A stretch of 64,000 bases of DNA from JAMXLG01 sp963818925 (lineage in GTDB: Bacteria; Vulcanimicrobiota; Vulcanimicrobiia; Vulcanimicrobiales; Vulcanimicrobiaceae). Positions within the stretch are counted from its first letter, which is position 1, and each line of letters opens with the position of its first letter. The notes beneath the pieces were generated by a model, which had not been told where the DNA came from, did no database searches, and was given only the letters and a program-made list of their open reading frames with translations. Made by a program: the position numbers and the translations under genes. Positions 7,897 to 16,154 of the stretch are shown piece by piece. The DNA lies in NCBI GenBank assembly GCA_963818925.1, contig CAWFTN010000001.1, positions 1,550,001 through 1,614,000 of the forward strand, in the 5' to 3' direction.

Positions 7897-10259
7897 GCCA
7901 ACTCAATTATCGTTACGCCGCCCGAGCCCTCGTCTTCGTGTCCGTAGCGGACACTCTTCACCGACGGATGCGAGCGAAGGAATTCTTGGAGACCACGGCC
8001 CAGCATGCCGGTGCCTTTGCCGTGAATTAACCGCAGCGGAGAATTGCCCGCCAGCGCGGCTTCATCGACCCATTGATCGACGATCGGCTCGGCTTCGATG
8101 TAGCGCTTTCCACGCACGTCGAGCTCGGGCATCGAACGCGCTGCCGCTTCGAGTTTTAACCCTTCGACTGGCGCTCTTCGAGCGCGCTCAGGACTGCGGT
8201 GATGCTTCGCGTCAGCTTGACGATGCGGAATCTTCCGAATGTCGCCTTTCTTCACGACCATTTTCATCGGACCGATTGCGACAAGTACCGTATCGCCGTA
8301 GTCTTCGACCACCGTGCCGTTCTGTCGTAACGACATGATATGCACCAGATCGTTCGATTGAAAGACGCCGTCGTCGAGCTTCTGCTCGCGCTGCTGCTCG
8401 CTCGTCACGCCGAGAGCGCGTCGCATGTCTTCGGCGGTACGTGAAAGCAGTGCACTTTGCGCTGCCGTAACGCGCGGGCGTTTCGCTTCGGCGAAGGCGG
8501 CGCGACGCTGCAGTTCGGCCGTAAATTCGCGCAAACTCTGCTGCATGCGTTCCTCGGCGCGTTCGGCAAAAGCGCGGCGTTCGGCTTCGAAGCGCTCACG
8601 TTCATTGGCAAGACCTCCGCGCTCGCGTTCGGCCGCACGACGTTCCGTTGAGAGCGCTTCGCGCTCTGTTTGCAGCTCCGCCGAACGCAGCGATAACTCG
8701 GCCAGCGCCGATTCATAATCGCGTTCGCGCGTGTCGAGCAGCGCCTGTGCGCGGTCGACGATCGCCCGGTCGATGCCAAGCGCCGTCGCGAGCGGAAACG
8801 CGAGCGACTGCCCGGGCGCGCCGACGTCGAGGTGATAGGTCGGACGAAACGTCTGCGGATCGAAGCGGACGCTCGCGTTGACGACGCCGGGCACACCACT
8901 CGCGAAGAGCTTCAACTCGGTCGCGTGTGTCGTCACGACCCCGCAAGCGCCGACAGCCAGGAGCCGTTCGAGCATTGCAATTGCGAGCGCGGCGCCCGCG
9001 CCCGGTTCGGTTCCACCGCCGATTTCGTCGACGAGCACGAGCGTGTGCGCGTCGGCACGTTCGAACATTTCACGCATGCGCGAAAGATGCGCCGAGAACG
9101 TCGACGCATTAGCGACAATCGATTGCTCGTCGCCAATGTCTGCGATAACGCAGGAAAAACGTCCGACCTTCGTTCCGACGGATGCGGGAATCTGCATGCC
9201 GGCATAGGTCATTGCGACAAAGAGGCCGACCATCTTCAGCGCAACCGTCTTGCCGCCCATGTTCGGCCCGCTGATTACGAGCAGACGCGTTTCGCCGTCG
9301 AGCGGAATCGTCTGCGGAATCGCGCGTTCGCCGAGCAGCGGATGGCGGCCGCGTTCGACGTGTACGACGGCATCGTCGACGAGATCGGGCGCGAGCGCAT
9401 CCATTGAGCGCGCGACGTTCGCCTTGGCGACGAGCACGTCGATGTCTGCAAGCATCTCGACGTTCGATTCGATCTCGCTCGCGTGCGCGCCGACCGTGCG
9501 CGAAAGCTCTGCGAGGATGCGTTGAATCTCGCGTTCTTCTTCGATCCGAAGCGTGCGCACCCGATTGTTCGTCTCGAGCGCGGCGAGGGGCTCGACGAAG
9601 AGCGTTTGCCCCGACGAGCTCGAGTCGTGAACGATGCCGGGAAACTCGCCCGAAAATTCCGCTTTGATCGGAACGACGAAACGGCCCTCACGAATCGTAA
9701 CGACCGCATCTTGAATGATGCGCGCATACTTGCCGGATCGCACGATCGAGGAGACGCGATCGCGTGCATCGTTCTGCGCATTGAGCATGTTGCGCCGAAT
9801 GCGCCCGAGCGCAGGTGACGCGCGATCCACGATCGTGCCGCGCTCGTCGATCGCATCGGTCAACGCTCGATGCACGTCGCGAAGCGGCGTGTAGGGCGTA
9901 AGAATCGCGCCGAGTTCCGGCGCCTTCTCCTCACGCAAGACGTTGTATGCCGCAGCCGCTGCCGAAATGGCGTCGCCGACGGCGCGAAGATCGGCCGGCC
10001 CGAGCGTACGGCCCAACGCAGCGGCTTGCGTATGCGCTTCCGTATCGACGGCCGGCAACACATGCAAATCAGCGGCCGCGACGAGTTGACGAACGATTGC
10101 CGTGCGCGCCTGTTCCAGACGCACCACGGCGAAATCGGTCAACGGTGCGAGTTCGCTCGCAAAACGGCGCCCACGCGCCGTTCGCGTCGCACCGACCACG
10201 CGATCCCGGACGCTCGCAAAATCTAAAGCCTCGAGCGTCCGCTCGTCGGCGAGGATCAC
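7893..10259 (-). CDS. mutS2: MutS2 family ATPase/endonuclease with Smr domain
   Basis: This is a 788-residue MutS2. It has the Walker A GPNMGGKT (about residue 330), Walker B LVLVDEIGGGTEPG, a long charged coiled coil (about residues 500-620) and a C-terminal Smr nuclease domain with LIHGKGTGMLGRGLQEFL. The family suppresses recombination and/or acts on collided ribosomes. The start is a GTG overlapping the gatB stop (GTGA). Between the KOW-like segment and the Smr domain (about residues 688-699) the protein reads through a dispersed palindromic repeat (see repeat entry 8161-8194). Confidence 0.95.
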   Translation of the reverse strand: MILADERTLEALDFASVRDRVVGATRTARGRRFASELAPLTDFAVVRLEQARTAIVRQLVAAADLHVLPAVDTEAHTQAAALGRTLGPADLRAVGDAISAAAAAYNVLREEKAPELGAILTPYTPLRDVHRALTDAIDERGTIVDRASPALGRIRRNMLNAQNDARDRVSSIVRSGKYARIIQDAVVTIREGRFVVPIKAEFSGEFPGIVHDSSSSGQTLFVEPLAALETNNRVRTLRIEEEREIQRILAELSRTVGAHASEIESNVEMLADIDVLVAKANVARSMDALAPDLVDDAVVHVERGRHPLLGERAIPQTIPLDGETRLLVISGPNMGGKTVALKMVGLFVAMTYAGMQIPASVGTKVGRFSCVIADIGDEQSIVANASTFSAHLSRMREMFERADAHTLVLVDEIGGGTEPGAGAALAIAMLERLLAVGACGVVTTHATELKLFASGVPGVVNASVRFDPQTFRPTYHLDVGAPGQSLAFPLATALGIDRAIVDRAQALLDTRERDYESALAELSLRSAELQTEREALSTERRAAERERGGLANERERFEAERRAFAERAEERMQQSLREFTAELQRRAAFAEAKRPRVTAAQSALLSRTAEDMRRALGVTSEQQREQKLDDGVFQSNDLVHIMSLRQNGTVVEDYGDTVLVAIGPMKMVVKKGDIRKIPHRQADAKHHRSPERARRAPVEGLKLEAAARSMPELDVRGKRYIEAEPIVDQWVDEAALAGNSPLRLIHGKGTGMLGRGLQEFLRSHPSVKSVRYGHEDEGSGGVTIIELA
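8161..8194. repeat. Dispersed palindromic repeat copy inside mutS2
   Basis: The plus strand shows CCTTCGACTGG, a short centre and CGCGCTCAGGAC. Its complement has the TCCTGAGCG...CAGTCGAAGG shape of a common interspersed bacterial repeat. It is translated in frame as SPERARRAPVEG, in a linker before the Smr domain. Two more copies lie in dnaE2 and imuB. Confidence 0.55.
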
Positions 10260-11713
10260 GATTCGAGTTTTTGCTTCATCAATTGATTGACGAGTTGCGG
10301 GTCCGCTTTGCCCTTTGATGCTTTCATCACTTGGCCCACGAGGAAGCCCATAACGTTGGTCTTTCCGGCTTTGTAGTCGGTAACGCTCTTCTCGTTCGCC
10401 GTGAGGACCTGCTCGATGAATGTGACGATGGCCGTGGGATCCGATGTTTGCGCAAGCCCTTCGCGCTCAACGATCGCTTTCGGCGAGCCTTCGCCGCGCC
10501 ACATGCGCTCCACGAGCTCCTTGGCGATCTTCGAATTGATCGTCTTGCCTTCGACGAGCGCGATGAGTTCCGCGACGTGCCCGGGCGTAACCGGCGATTC
10601 GTGAACGGGCGTCGCCGTTTCGTTCGCGAGACGCGAGAGATCGCCGAGCACGAAATTCGTCGACTGCTTCGGATTGTTGCTCGCCTTTACGACCGCATCG
10701 AAGTACAGCGCGAGCGGAAGATTGTCGACGAGCTGCGTCGCCTGCTTCACGTCGAGGCCAAAGCCGTTGGCGTAGCGTTCGAACCGCGCAATGGGAAGCT
10801 CGGGAAGCTCCGCGCGCAACCGGTCGACGTCGACGCGTTCGACTTCGAGCGGCACCAGGTCGGGATCCGGGAAGTACCGATAATCGTGCGCTTGTTCTTT
10901 GCTGCGCATTGAGTGCGTGGTGCCGCGGATTTCATCCCAGCCGCGCGTCTCTTGGACGATGCGTTCGCCGGCTTGGACAAGAGAAATCTGACGTTCGATC
11001 TCGCTTTCTATTGCGCGATGCACCGAGCGGAACGAATTCATGTTCTTGATTTCGGTTTTCGTTCCGAGTTCTTTCGAACCAACGGGCCGGATGGACACGT
11101 TGGCATCGCACCTCAGCGAGCCTTCTTCCATTTTCACGTCGCTGACGTCGATCTGTTGTAGCGTCCGGCGCAGCGCCTCGAGATAGCCGACGGCTTCATC
11201 TGCGCTGTGAATCTCGGGCTCCGAGACGCACTCCATCAGCGGCACGCCGGCGCGATTGAAGTCGACGAGCGAATACGTGCTGCCGGCAATGCGTCCGTCG
11301 CCGGAACCCGCGTGCGTCGATTTGCCCGTATCTTCTTCTAGATGGATGCGCGTGAGGCGGCACTCTTTCACCGTGCCGTCCTCGAGCCAATAGCGCACGA
11401 GACCTCCGATGGTCAGCGGCATGTCGTATTGCGAAATCTGATAATCTTTCGGCATGTCCGGATAGAAGTAGTTCTTCCGGTCGAACTTCGAAAACGCCGG
11501 AATCTCCGCGCCGAACGCAAGCCCCGCCGAAATCATGTGTTCGATCGCGGCCCGATTGGCAACCGGCAATGCGCCGGGAAGCGCGAGACAGACCGGACAG
11601 ACTTTCGTGTTTGGCTCGCCGCCGAATTCGTTTAGGCAACCGCAGAACATCTTCGTCTCGGTCTTGAGTTCGACGTGACACTCGATGCCGATGACGGCTT
11701 CGTATTTGCTCAT
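10256..11713 (-). CDS. gatB: Asp-tRNA(Asn)/Glu-tRNA(Gln) amidotransferase subunit B
   Basis: This 485-residue subunit activates mischarged tRNA for transamidation. It starts MSKYEAVIGIECHVELKTET, the family hallmark. Zinc-site cysteines are CGC (MFCGCLNEFG) and CPVC (KVCPVCLALPG). FYPDMPKDYQISQYD is also typical, and the C-terminal YqeY-like tRNA-binding domain ends in a KGKADPQLVNQLM stretch. Its ATG at 11713 overlaps the gatA stop. The longer open frame upstream is shadow of gatA. Confidence 0.97.
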   Translation of the reverse strand: MSKYEAVIGIECHVELKTETKMFCGCLNEFGGEPNTKVCPVCLALPGALPVANRAAIEHMISAGLAFGAEIPAFSKFDRKNYFYPDMPKDYQISQYDMPLTIGGLVRYWLEDGTVKECRLTRIHLEEDTGKSTHAGSGDGRIAGSTYSLVDFNRAGVPLMECVSEPEIHSADEAVGYLEALRRTLQQIDVSDVKMEEGSLRCDANVSIRPVGSKELGTKTEIKNMNSFRSVHRAIESEIERQISLVQAGERIVQETRGWDEIRGTTHSMRSKEQAHDYRYFPDPDLVPLEVERVDVDRLRAELPELPIARFERYANGFGLDVKQATQLVDNLPLALYFDAVVKASNNPKQSTNFVLGDLSRLANETATPVHESPVTPGHVAELIALVEGKTINSKIAKELVERMWRGEGSPKAIVEREGLAQTSDPTAIVTFIEQVLTANEKSVTDYKAGKTNVMGFLVGQVMKASKGKADPQLVNQLMKQKLES

Positions 11714-13194
11714 CGGCCGGCCACCTGGAGCATCGGTTTGTGTTTGCTCGCGTGCTTCGTCGATTGTTCGTACGCATGCGCCGCGCCGAGCAACAGTTTT
11801 TCCGTGAACAGCGGCGACGTCAACTGCAACCCCATCGGCATCTCGCGATCGCCGCCCGGCGGCGTGACCCAGCCGCACGGAACGGAGAGCGCCGGCAAAC
11901 CGGCAAGCGACATGGGAATCGTATAGTAATCCATCAAGTACATACTATAGGGATCGCTCTTCGCATTGAACTGGAACGCCGGCGAACTCGCCGCGGGAGC
12001 GGCGATGAGATCGCAGCCGGCAAAGGCTTTGTTGAAGTCATCAGCAATGAGCGTCCGCGCCTTCTGCGCGCGAACGTAGTACGCGTCGTAGTAGCCGCTC
12101 GAGAGCGCGTACGTGCCGATGAGAATGCGGCGCTTCACTTCAGGGCCGAATCCCGCGGCGCGCGTCTTTTCATACATCTCATGAACGTCCGCACCTTCGA
12201 CGCGGAGACCGTAGCGTACGCCGTCAAAGCGTGCGAGATTCGACGAGCACTCCGCGGGCGCGATCAGGTAGTACGTCGCGAGCCCATAATCCGCAGTGGG
12301 CAGCGAGACTTCCACGAGTTCCGCACCGAGCGCCGCTAAATCGCGATACGCTTTTTCGTAGAGCGTGTGAATATCGTCGCCGAGCTTGCGCGTGTCGAAT
12401 TCCTTGACGATGCCTACCTTCAACCCGCGCAGATCGGTGCGCAACGCATTCGACGCCGCTTCGACGTTACGCTTGATCGACGTCGAATCCATCGGATCCC
12501 ATCCCGCCATCGCCTCGTACGCAAGCGCCGCATCCTCAACCGTGCGCGTCAACGGTCCGATTTGATCGAGACTCGATGCAAATGCAATCAATCCGTACCG
12601 CGAGACGCGCCCGTACGTCGGCTTGAACCCGACGAGATTGCAGAACGCGCCCGGTTCACGAATCGAACCGCCGGTATCGCTGCCCATGCCGATCGCTGCT
12701 TCAAACGACGCAACCGCCGCAGCGGAACCGCCGCTCGAGCCGCCCGGCACGCGCGAGAGATCGTACGGGTTCTTGGTGACGCCGAGCGCGGAGTTCTCAC
12801 ACGAACTGCCCATCGCGAACTCGTCCATGTTGGCTTTTCCAACCGGAATCGCACCCGCTTCGATCATGCGTTCGACAGCCGTCGAGGTGTACGGCGCTTC
12901 CCAATTCTCGAGGATCTTGCTTCCCGCCGTCGTGCGCGTGCCGGTCAGACACATGTTGTCCTTGACTGCAAGCGGTACGCCCGCCAGCGGAAGTTTTTCG
13001 CCGCCTTTTACGCGCTCGTCGACGCGTGCGGCAGCAGCGCGCGCGCGTTCGTGAAGCACCGTGAGATACGAGCCGACGTCGCCGTCGACCGCATCGATGT
13101 GCGCGAGGACGGCATCGGCGATTTCGCGAGCGGAAACGGTACCGCCATTGACGTCGCGCGCGACCTGCGCCGCGCTACGTTCGATGATCTCCAT
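11710..13194 (-). CDS. gatA: Asp-tRNA(Asn)/Glu-tRNA(Gln) amidotransferase subunit A
   Basis: This 494-residue amidase-signature enzyme supplies ammonia from glutamine. The Lys-Ser-Ser triad is visible: Lys in PLAVKDNMC, the cis-Ser in GSDTGGSIREP, and the nucleophile serine in the same glycine/serine segment, preceded by PGGSSGGSAAAVA. It forms the GatCAB complex with its neighbours. Gene order gatC-gatA-gatB with overlapping or near-touching junctions indicates one operon. Presence of GatCAB implies indirect synthesis of Gln-tRNA and/or Asn-tRNA. Confidence 0.97.
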   Translation of the reverse strand: MEIIERSAAQVARDVNGGTVSAREIADAVLAHIDAVDGDVGSYLTVLHERARAAAARVDERVKGGEKLPLAGVPLAVKDNMCLTGTRTTAGSKILENWEAPYTSTAVERMIEAGAIPVGKANMDEFAMGSSCENSALGVTKNPYDLSRVPGGSSGGSAAAVASFEAAIGMGSDTGGSIREPGAFCNLVGFKPTYGRVSRYGLIAFASSLDQIGPLTRTVEDAALAYEAMAGWDPMDSTSIKRNVEAASNALRTDLRGLKVGIVKEFDTRKLGDDIHTLYEKAYRDLAALGAELVEVSLPTADYGLATYYLIAPAECSSNLARFDGVRYGLRVEGADVHEMYEKTRAAGFGPEVKRRILIGTYALSSGYYDAYYVRAQKARTLIADDFNKAFAGCDLIAAPAASSPAFQFNAKSDPYSMYLMDYYTIPMSLAGLPALSVPCGWVTPPGGDREMPMGLQLTSPLFTEKLLLGAAHAYEQSTKHASKHKPMLQVAGR

Positions 13195-13203
13195 GGTGTC
13201 CTT

Positions 13204-13497
13204 CTAGTCTGCGGCGATGATGCGCGGAACGCGGAAAAACGCGCCTTGGCGTTGCGGCGCTTGTGCGAGCACCGTCTCGCGATCGAGGCACGGCGCGGCC
13301 TCATCGTCACGCTCGACGTTGCGCGACTCGACGACTTGCGCCGTCGCGGCGACCTGCGATACATCGAGTTTCGCGAGCGCGTTCACGTGTTCGAGCAAAT
13401 CGCCCAATTGCGTTTCAAAGCGTTCGACCTCGTCGTCGGTCAGCGCGATGCGCGCGAGCTTTGCAACGTAGCGAACGTCAATCTTCTCGGATGACAA
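13204..13497 (-). CDS. gatC: Asp-tRNA(Asn)/Glu-tRNA(Gln) amidotransferase subunit C
   Basis: This small subunit wraps around and stabilises GatA. The core YVAKLARIALTDDEVERFETQLGDLLEHVNAL is the GatC signature, and the tail RQGAFFRVPRIIA fits the family end. I choose the TTG at 13497 (LSSEKIDV...) because GatC proteins normally begin right before this helix and a GGAG lies about 10 bases upstream. In-frame starts at 13527 and 13536 are possible but would overlap rlmD by about 50-59 bases instead of 20. Confidence 0.93.
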   Translation of the reverse strand: MSSEKIDVRYVAKLARIALTDDEVERFETQLGDLLEHVNALAKLDVSQVAATAQVVESRNVERDDEAAPCLDRETVLAQAPQRQGAFFRVPRIIAAD

Positions 13498-15004
13498 AGT
13501 CGGGATACTCCGGTTCGTCGGCAGCATATTCATCACTCTCGGGCCACGTCGGCCACGGCACGTCGAGAAACGCGTCGTGCACGACTTCTTCGTCCGCTAT
13601 GGCCTCGCGATAGAGCGTGACCAACGTCTCGACATGCCCGGTCTGCGGAAACATGTCGAACGGCTGAACGATACCGAGCCGGTACCCATTGGCCGCCAGG
13701 AACTTCAAATCCCGGGCGAGGGTGGCCGGATCGCAGGAGAGGTACCAAATATACGGCACCTTGGACTCTGCAATTGCGCCGAGGGTCACGTCGTCGCTTC
13801 CCTTGCGGGGGGGATCGAGAAAGACGATGTCCGCGTTCTGCATCGCATCGTGGGCTTCGGGCGATCGCGCGGCGTCCTCCACGCGCCCGGCGCGAAAGCG
13901 AACCCACTGCTCGAGGCCGTTGAGCTTCGCGTTACCCTCCGCCTCGAGAATCGCTTGCGGATTCTCTTCAACGCCGTACACTTGGCAGCCGTTCTTCGCG
14001 AAGAAGAGCGAGAACGTGCCCGCGCCGCAGTAGAGATCGACGATGCGACGGGGATGCTCGAGGCCGTTCTTCATGAACGCGAAGATACGCCCGACGATCT
14101 CGACGTTCACTTGGAAGAACGACGCCGCCGAGACGCGATAGCGCACGCCGTCGATCGTCTCTTCGATTTCGGACGATCCGGCAACGACGCGATGTCGCCG
14201 CCCCATGATCGCGTTTTGGCTGGTGAGCTGATAGGAATTCGTCAACCCGACCGCACCGGGCAACGACTTCAGCAGCGCACTTGCACCGCGCTCGACTTCG
14301 GCCGAGAGCTGCGAGGTCGTGACGGTGACGACCGCTTCGCCGGTTGCGCGCGCGCTGCGCGACACGACGTGACGCGCAACTTGCATCATCGGCGCCGTCT
14401 CTTGCGTGACCCGCGCGCGATTGAAACCGTGGATGAAGTTGTTGAGCTGCGGCGTGACGATCGGACAATCTTCGATCGGCACGATGTCGTGCGAACGCTG
14501 CTGATAAAAGCCGATGGTCGGAGTTTGCAGCGTATGATCGACGACGAGCGACATCTTGTTCCGGTACGCGCGCGGATTCGCCATTCCGGCGGCGTTGCGA
14601 ACGTTGACGTCGGCGAAGCCGCCGATACGCTGGAGCGCACTGCGAACCACATCGGTCTTCCACGCGAGTTGCGCCGGATAGTTGAGGTGCTGCACTTGGC
14701 AGCCGCCGCAACTTCCGAAGACCGGACAAAACGGCGTTGCGCGATGCGGCGATGCCGCGATAAGTCGCAGCATCGTCGCGGTTGCGTATTTCGGCTTCAC
14801 GGAAGTAATACGAACGCGCGCGCGTTCTTGCGGCAATGGTCCAAAGCAAAAAACAACCAACCCGCTTGTACGTCCCACGGCTTGCCCGTTTGCAAGCAGG
14901 TCGGTAAAGGACAACTCGAGTTCGGTACCGGCCGTTAAAGCCGGCGCGGCGTTACGCAGTATTTCTTTGTTCGTCAAGCGTCTTGAGCAAGTGGTTCGCC
15001 TCAT
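13478..15004 (-). CDS. rlmD: 23S rRNA (uracil-5-)-methyltransferase, RlmD/RumA type
   Basis: This is a SAM-dependent RNA m5U methyltransferase of up to 508 residues. An N-terminal TRAM-like beta region (ELSFTDLLANGQAVGR) is followed by a [4Fe-4S] cluster signature CPVFGSCGGCQVQH. The SAM site is VDLYCGAGTFSLFFA, then FLDPPRKG, and the catalytic cysteine lies in YLSCDPATLARD. The start is uncertain: the ATG-like start at 15004 overlaps the preceding small gene by 53 bases, and a TTG at 14977 would reduce that overlap to 26. RlmD, RlmC and TrmA-like paralogues are hard to separate without alignment. Confidence 0.88.
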   Translation of the reverse strand: MRRTTCSRRLTNKEILRNAAPALTAGTELELSFTDLLANGQAVGRTSGLVVFCFGPLPQERARVRITSVKPKYATATMLRLIAASPHRATPFCPVFGSCGGCQVQHLNYPAQLAWKTDVVRSALQRIGGFADVNVRNAAGMANPRAYRNKMSLVVDHTLQTPTIGFYQQRSHDIVPIEDCPIVTPQLNNFIHGFNRARVTQETAPMMQVARHVVSRSARATGEAVVTVTTSQLSAEVERGASALLKSLPGAVGLTNSYQLTSQNAIMGRRHRVVAGSSEIEETIDGVRYRVSAASFFQVNVEIVGRIFAFMKNGLEHPRRIVDLYCGAGTFSLFFAKNGCQVYGVEENPQAILEAEGNAKLNGLEQWVRFRAGRVEDAARSPEAHDAMQNADIVFLDPPRKGSDDVTLGAIAESKVPYIWYLSCDPATLARDLKFLAANGYRLGIVQPFDMFPQTGHVETLVTLYREAIADEEVVHDAFLDVPWPTWPESDEYAADEPEYPDFVIRED

Positions 15005-15185
15005 CGATCAGTTGCTGAATGCGTTCGCTGGTCGGATCCGCGGGGCGCCGGTTCAACAGCGCGCGGACGACGGTGAAAGCCACTGCCGCACCGATACCGG
15101 CGACGCCGATCCAAATAAGGGTTCGCGTGAGTTGCTGGTTATCGCGTTGCTCTTCGGCGCGTTGAATTTCAGGCGTCTGGTCCAT
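14952..15185 (-). CDS. Small single-pass membrane protein
   Basis: This 77-residue protein has a charged N-terminus (MDQTPEIQRAEEQRDNQQ), one transmembrane helix (LIWIGVAGIGAAVAFTVV) and a short cytoplasmic-looking amphipathic helix. It heads the run rlmD-gatCAB-mutS2-tyrS and starts two bases from the longest frame of the divergent gene. I do not recognise its family. Confidence 0.6.
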   Translation of the reverse strand: MDQTPEIQRAEEQRDNQQLTRTLIWIGVAGIGAAVAFTVVRALLNRRPADPTSERIQQLIDEANHLLKTLDEQRNTA

Positions 15186-15303
15186 GTCACCGTACTCCTT
15201 CGCGCATCTGCGGGAGCCTTCTTCTCACCGAGGAACATCTTTGGGCGTTAAGACTCTCAGGGCGCTCTCCGGTGGCCCAGGATACCCTATCTTCCCGAGG
15301 ACC

Positions 15304-16149
15304 ATGATTACTGTACGCGATGATATACGGCAGGACGAGCGCCCCGCGCTCGTCCTGTCTCTCGTTGCGTCGATCGTCATCAATCTGCTCGCATGGATGC
15401 TCGTCATCTGGGGTTCGGCAGTTCAATTGCACCTGCGGCCCGCGAACGAGAAGCCGGACCTGATTGTCTCCTCGTCGAGCATTCGCATCGAGCACCGCAC
15501 CGTGCCGCAGCCGCCCAGTGCGCAACAGCGGCAACCCCAGACCCGGCCGCAGCATGCAGCAACGCCGAAGCACCAGCAGATGCCGCAGAAAGAGCGCGTC
15601 GCGCAGCCGGAGCCGCAAGCCCGCCCGACAGAGCTTGCGCGTTTCACGCCGACCGGCACGCCTGTACCGCGGGCAGAGCGCGCCAAGCACGAGCCCGCCT
15701 CGCTCGCCGCGCAGCTTGCGCAGCAAGAGCAGATGTTTGCCCGCGAAGCGCAACAGTTGAATTCGTCGCATACGAACAGCCTCGCGACGAACCCGCCGTT
15801 GCCGGCATCGGCGTATCACGAATCGCCGATCGACGTGAGCGGACGCGAGGAGCAACGCGAATCGGTCGAGGCGCTGCTCGAACCGCGACAGCATTTTATT
15901 TCGCGCGGAATGTCGTGCTACTACGTGCATTACTACGCGCAGTACAGCGGGGGTGGGACCGAGGACGGCAATATTCCGTGGCCGATCTGCTATCCCGTCG
16001 ATCATGACGAGATGCTTCCGCTCAACAAGACGCATCGGCTGCCGATTCCGTCGCCGCCGTCCGGCTACGTTCTGCCGCCGAATGTGACGCTCGCGCCGCT
16101 GCTGCGCGCGATCTACTCGGGCGAGATCAAAAGCGACAACCCGAACTAG
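15304..16149 (+). CDS. Proline-rich TonB/TolA-like envelope protein
   Basis: The product is 281 residues from the ATG at 15304, which has GAGG just upstream. After a short cytoplasmic stretch there is one transmembrane helix (ALVLSLVASIVINLLAWMLVIWG). A long Pro/Gln/Ala-rich extended region (about residues 60-170) then spans the periplasm, followed by a small C-terminal domain of about 90 residues containing SCYYVHYYAQYSGGG and a PIPSPPSGYVLPPN motif. The plan matches TonB/TolA energy transducers, but no ExbB/ExbD genes are near and the C-terminal domain is not a TonB domain I recognise. It ends 5 bases from the convergent acyl-CoA synthetase. Confidence 0.6.
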   Translation: MITVRDDIRQDERPALVLSLVASIVINLLAWMLVIWGSAVQLHLRPANEKPDLIVSSSSIRIEHRTVPQPPSAQQRQPQTRPQHAATPKHQQMPQKERVAQPEPQARPTELARFTPTGTPVPRAERAKHEPASLAAQLAQQEQMFAREAQQLNSSHTNSLATNPPLPASAYHESPIDVSGREEQRESVEALLEPRQHFISRGMSCYYVHYYAQYSGGGTEDGNIPWPICYPVDHDEMLPLNKTHRLPIPSPPSGYVLPPNVTLAPLLRAIYSGEIKSDNPN

Positions 16150-16154
16150 CGGGC

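Noticed and set aside
13577..14938. A 453-codon frame antisense to rlmD
   Set aside because: It is a His/Arg-rich shadow of rlmD with no ribosome-binding site.
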